A stretch of DNA of 9,031 nt from Candidatus Heimdallarchaeota archaeon (GTDB taxonomy: Archaea > Asgardarchaeota > Heimdallarchaeia > Hodarchaeales > LC-3). This document shows positions 5,840 through 9,031 of this stretch, one piece after another (the first letter of the stretch is position 1; each line of letters starts with the position of its first letter). A program made the translations under genes and the position numbers. Location of the stretch: positions 1 through 9,031 of the forward strand of contig DAHXPE010000397.1 in NCBI GenBank assembly GCA_027364495.1, in the 5' to 3' direction. Below the pieces are notes generated by a model, which had not been told where the DNA came from, ran no database searches, and worked only from the letters and a program-made list of their open reading frames with translations.

Positions 5840-7012
5840 TTAAAACTCATCTAGACCAAAATCTGAAATAGTTTCTTTTTTATCAGCTTGTTCTAATCTA
5901 TTTTTTCTATTTGCTATTTCATTTATTAATTGGAGCATAGTATTTTTAATTTGCTCTTTACCACTACGTTCCAATGCATTAGTATAACAGAAGGATATAA
6001 CTTTCCATTTATTTTCGCCTTGCTTTTTCATGTCATCAACAAAGTCTTGAACCTTTGTTTCAGATGCTAGAACGTAATTATTTATTATTAATTCAATTGT
6101 TTTCGAATCAAATGTCTGTCTGATAATTGATGGTTCAGCTACAGCTTTTCTTCCTTGAATGGTACTCTTCCCAAGTTTTTCCCAGCCAGAACCTGTTTCA
6201 AACGCAGTAGGACGATGATAATTTAATCTATTAACCAAACTAGGATCACTTATTGATGCAAAAATCGGATACTTGCTTAAATCAATCATTGATTTCATGG
6301 CTTCACAATAACCTAGAAGGAAAGATCTAATGAATAGTCTTACATTCATTTTTGAAAAACCACGTATAGGTTCATCTTCAAGATACTTGTCCACTGCGTT
6401 TGTTAAAATTTGTTCCATAATGGTCAATGGAATTAAAGATTGATCACCTAATTTCACTTTATAGCTTAATTTCTTGTTATACATCCTACTTTCATACAAA
6501 AATTCATAGCCATCAAAAATGTTTTTTATTGCATTGGCCATTATAACCGCTATAACTGAAATTCGGTTTGACTGAACTAAATAATCACGCAAATCTCGTT
6601 TACTGATTATAACTATCAGTGGTAAATTAGTATTTTGAGTTTTTGTTGCTTCAACCAATGAATTGGCTTGTAAAAGTCCAATATTTCGAAAATTCCACCC
6701 TACTGCATCAACAACAACAACAATTCCTTGATAAACATCACCTTGGCTTGCCATTAAATTTCTTAAAAACTCTAAAGAATCTTGTCCGGGATTATCATTG
6801 ATTATTACACTTCTGTCGTCAAATTTAAGAATATAAGGAGTCACAGCTATCGTTCCAGCCATGTTTGCCTCTTCGCTCCAAGGATAAAACTCTTTTTCAG
6901 CCAAATAATTAGCAATGGTATTTATTAAATATGTTTTTCCACTTCCACCCTGTCCAAGTGCTGCAATTTTTCCAAGAAATTCAGATTTTCTTTCATCTGA
7001 AGTTATAAACAT
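5840..7012 (-). CDS. Ras-like small GTPase domain with long C-terminal extension
   Basis: A probable molecular switch that binds and hydrolyses GTP in the cytoplasm. The P-loop GQGGSGKT lies at 20-27, a possible switch I Thr at 54 or 58, the DNPGQ switch II (G3) at 73-77, and SKRD at 137-140 as a variant of the base-recognising NKxD motif. No clear G5 motif was seen. DxPGQ places it near the Gtr/Rag, SRP-receptor-beta and CvnD/MglA-like groups rather than classical Ras (DTAGQ). The G domain ends near residue 190, and about 200 further residues have no recognisable domain; the last 40 are highly charged. There is no membrane segment or C-terminal Cys lipid site. GGAG 8 nt before the ATG supports the start. 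The genes on both sides lie 15 nt away on the same strand, so its partners are probably those two products. Replacing Asn by Ser in G4 may relax guanine specificity. Confidence 0.85.
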   Translation of the reverse strand: MFITSDERKSEFLGKIAALGQGGSGKTYLINTIANYLAEKEFYPWSEEANMAGTIAVTPYILKFDDRSVIINDNPGQDSLEFLRNLMASQGDVYQGIVVVVDAVGWNFRNIGLLQANSLVEATKTQNTNLPLIVIISKRDLRDYLVQSNRISVIAVIMANAIKNIFDGYEFLYESRMYNKKLSYKVKLGDQSLIPLTIMEQILTNAVDKYLEDEPIRGFSKMNVRLFIRSFLLGYCEAMKSMIDLSKYPIFASISDPSLVNRLNYHRPTAFETGSGWEKLGKSTIQGRKAVAEPSIIRQTFDSKTIELIINNYVLASETKVQDFVDDMKKQGENKWKVISFCYTNALERSGKEQIKNTMLQLINEIANRKNRLEQADKKETISDFGLDEF

Positions 7013-7020
7013 TAAAATTA

Positions 7021-7024
7021 CTCC
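7021..7024 (-). promoter_or_regulatory. Ribosome binding site of the GTPase gene
   Basis: GGAG on the minus strand lies 8 nt before the ATG at 7012 and fits wholly inside the 15-nt gap after the upstream gene's stop, showing that the GTPase is translated from an operon message. Confidence 0.6.
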
Positions 7025-7027
7025 AAT

Positions 7028-9031
7028 TTACAAATGTTCTAATTTATCAATAACTAACTGTGTATCTGAAGCATTGATTGCTTCTATTATACATTTTAAG
7101 TGCAATTTTTCAGGTGGCATTGATAGAATTAAATCTAATCTTCGTCTAATATCTACAAAATTGTATAATAGTCTATTTACTGAATCGACTTGAACTGATT
7201 CATCAATACTTTTGAATATAATTATTCTAGCTGTATTAGTGTCTGTATTGACATCAGCTATCGCAAAATATATGGTATTATTAAATGGCCATATGAAAGT
7301 AGCTTTTGAAAGAACGACTAAACCATCTAAATGTTTGCCAAAAAGATCTTCCAGAATTGTATGAAAGAAATTACTTGTAGACAAAATCCAGGGATAACCA
7401 CCTGTGGAAAATTCTTCACGTGTTATCTTTTCATTACCCCCATAGACCTCAATGGTATCCCATGCTAACCTTCCTCCTTCTATTTTGAGTTTAAAGTTCA
7501 ATAATAAATATGGAGTATAAATGGATTCTGAAAAATTAAATGGAGTTCCAAAACGTTGCTGAGATTCTAAAAATTTTATGGCTTCAGGTTTTTCTTCAAC
7601 TAAAACATCATTTAGCATCTCTCTTATTGTATCATCTAACAAATCATCTGAGAAAACTTCTCGACGTTCTTTTCCTTCAATAATTCTGTGAATTATATTA
7701 TGAATAGAATCTAAATTCCTAATATTAGGTTCCTTTTTCATATTGATAAATAAATTTGATTCCAAAACCTTATATTTACCAGCATCTTTACCAACTACTG
7801 GTAATTGATTCAGCCAGACCCAATTTACTGGAAATTTTGGATCAGTAATAGTAAATTCCATATTTCTTAATTCTAAACCAAAATTTCGAATTATTTCACT
7901 TGGACGCATTGCCTGGAATAATCCAGCATCTAAAACTCTGTAACTTTCCTTTCCGATCCCTTTTCGTTCACCGGTTTGATCTTGATAAACAATTGCTAAT
8001 CTTTTATCAGATTCACGTTCAATTTTGACCTCTCCTTCATCAGTATTAACTTTGTTGGTGTCTAATCTTGAAAGCCAGTTAATGAATTTTTCTTTTTCAA
8101 CGTACCTGTTTACATTCCATTCATAGACTTTATCTCGGAACTCTTGGATAAAGTATTGGATATTTCGAACATTTTGTTTTTCTAAAAAAGTTCGAATTAT
8201 TTTCTCACAGTCTTTAATTAAAAGCCTTTGAGAAATATCCATATTACTATCTACAAGCTGTATAAGGCTCTTTAATTCCACCTTTGTCTCTGTTTTTACA
8301 GAATCTTCAATAAGATTATCGACAATTAATTTGATAAATATAAGGACATCAAAATACTTGGCTTGACCATCTAATTTAACTGGATCTTTTCCAAAGTATT
8401 TGGAAGCTTTTTGATATGCTTCTCGAATTGTTATTTTCGTATTGGAAGCTAAAACAATATACTTTGCAAAATCCAGTATATTTAATCTTTGAATCTTTTC
8501 TAAAACATTTAATTGTTCTTTCTTATCAAAATGTTCTAATAATCCAATACCGGATTTTATGTATCGCTCATAAATATCAAGAATAAGTTGATATTTTTCA
8601 GTTGTAGTTAATTTTTCACGTAAAAATCTGTCCCGTGTTTTAAAAATGTCTTTTATAATCGTATACCAATCATTAATATAATTGGAAATTACTCTCCCAA
8701 CTGCATTTTCTAATTCCGTATCAAATACTGGCTTAGGTTCTGAAAGAGTGTTATAATCTTGATCTTGTTCTTTAAGGTCAAATCGAATTTTCATGTCTAG
8801 TAAAAATTTAATTTGATCAGTTAGTTGAGAAATAATAGTTTCTTCAAATTTTCGTTTCTGAAGAACTGAAACATCAATACCAGAAAGGGCAATCTCTGAT
8901 AGTTCCAGTGTTATTAGAGCAATAGTTCGATCTAGTACATCAATACCAGTCCCAGGAGGATTATTATTAATAATATATGAAATCTTGGTAAAATGTTTCT
9001 TTTGGATTGTATCGAAACTCTCAATGACCTT
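7028..9031 (-). CDS. Large unrecognised protein, first visible gene of the GTPase operon (5' end outside window)
   Basis: The frame is open from its TAA at 7028-7030 to the right edge: 79 stop-free codons precede the ATG at 8794, which has no ribosome binding site, and none of those codons is ATG. The gene therefore most likely starts beyond the window, with at least 667 residues visible. The first roughly 350 visible residues look helical and rich in Lys, Glu, Leu and Ile (many ENL/IKD-type heptads). The last 200 appear alpha/beta, with a stretch about 100 residues from the end (LDGLVVLSKATFIWPF, then IYFAIADVNTD and ARIIIFKS) that has the strand-helix rhythm of small roadblock- or longin-like folds; this is a weak guess. 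No nucleotide-binding motif, signal peptide or membrane segment was seen. It stops 15 nt before the GTPase start, so regulator, effector or scaffold for that GTPase are the natural hypotheses. Confidence 0.75.
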   Translation of the reverse strand, partial: KVIESFDTIQKKHFTKISYIINNNPPGTGIDVLDRTIALITLELSEIALSGIDVSVLQKRKFEETIISQLTDQIKFLLDMKIRFDLKEQDQDYNTLSEPKPVFDTELENAVGRVISNYINDWYTIIKDIFKTRDRFLREKLTTTEKYQLILDIYERYIKSGIGLLEHFDKKEQLNVLEKIQRLNILDFAKYIVLASNTKITIREAYQKASKYFGKDPVKLDGQAKYFDVLIFIKLIVDNLIEDSVKTETKVELKSLIQLVDSNMDISQRLLIKDCEKIIRTFLEKQNVRNIQYFIQEFRDKVYEWNVNRYVEKEKFINWLSRLDTNKVNTDEGEVKIERESDKRLAIVYQDQTGERKGIGKESYRVLDAGLFQAMRPSEIIRNFGLELRNMEFTITDPKFPVNWVWLNQLPVVGKDAGKYKVLESNLFINMKKEPNIRNLDSIHNIIHRIIEGKERREVFSDDLLDDTIREMLNDVLVEEKPEAIKFLESQQRFGTPFNFSESIYTPYLLLNFKLKIEGGRLAWDTIEVYGGNEKITREEFSTGGYPWILSTSNFFHTILEDLFGKHLDGLVVLSKATFIWPFNNTIYFAIADVNTDTNTARIIIFKSIDESVQVDSVNRLLYNFVDIRRRLDLILSMPPEKLHLKCIIEAINASDTQLVIDKLEHL

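Noticed and set aside
6915..7193. 92-codon plus-strand frame
   Set aside because: It is antisense to the P-loop region of the GTPase and the end of the large gene, both better supported.
1..9031. CRISPR array, tRNA, rRNA or prophage genes
   Set aside because: No regularly spaced short repeats, cloverleaf-like segments, ribosomal RNA signatures, integrase or structural phage proteins were seen on either strand.

Overview
The window is strongly AT-rich (about 30% GC by eye) and looks archaeal. Three plus-strand genes have an A/T-rich TATA-like box roughly 25-45 bp before the start codon, two of them with almost no room for a leader. The minus-strand operon carries a Ras-like GTPase with a DNPGQ switch, and its last gene resembles an archaeal conserved hypothetical family. 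An Asgard-type archaeon would fit, but no rRNA, tRNA or other phylogenetic marker is present, so this is only an inference.

Left edge (1-248): a perfect 54-bp inverted repeat (1-54 against 158-211) encloses the last 34 codons of what looks like a homocysteine S-methyltransferase. The right arm is ordinary sequence downstream of that gene's stop. The left arm is an inverted copy of it that cuts into the gene, and it begins exactly at base 1. This suggests either an inverted duplication or a chimeric/assembly artefact at a contig end.

Region 249-2921: a two-gene DNA-modification operon. The first gene is a type I-style N6-adenine methyltransferase subunit whose N-terminal nuclease-like domain appears to have lost its catalytic residues. 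The second is a half-size specificity subunit with one target-recognition domain. No motor/restriction subunit (HsdR) is in view. A 359-bp stretch without a supported gene follows (2922-3280).

Region 3281-5234: three plus-strand genes, each with its own likely promoter. They encode a small three-helix membrane protein, an adenosine deaminase-family enzyme with all metal and catalytic residues in place, and a small helical protein of unknown function starting at TTG.

Region 5258-9031: a tight minus-strand operon read right to left, with 15 nt between successive genes. It encodes a large unrecognised protein, a 390-residue Ras-like GTPase with a long C-terminal extension, and a 188-residue DUF2299-like protein. 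The large gene stays open through the right edge of the window, so its 5' end is missing and the ATG at 8794 is probably internal. This conserved-looking but unassigned GTPase operon is the best candidate for an undescribed system. The DNA methylation pair is the second candidate.
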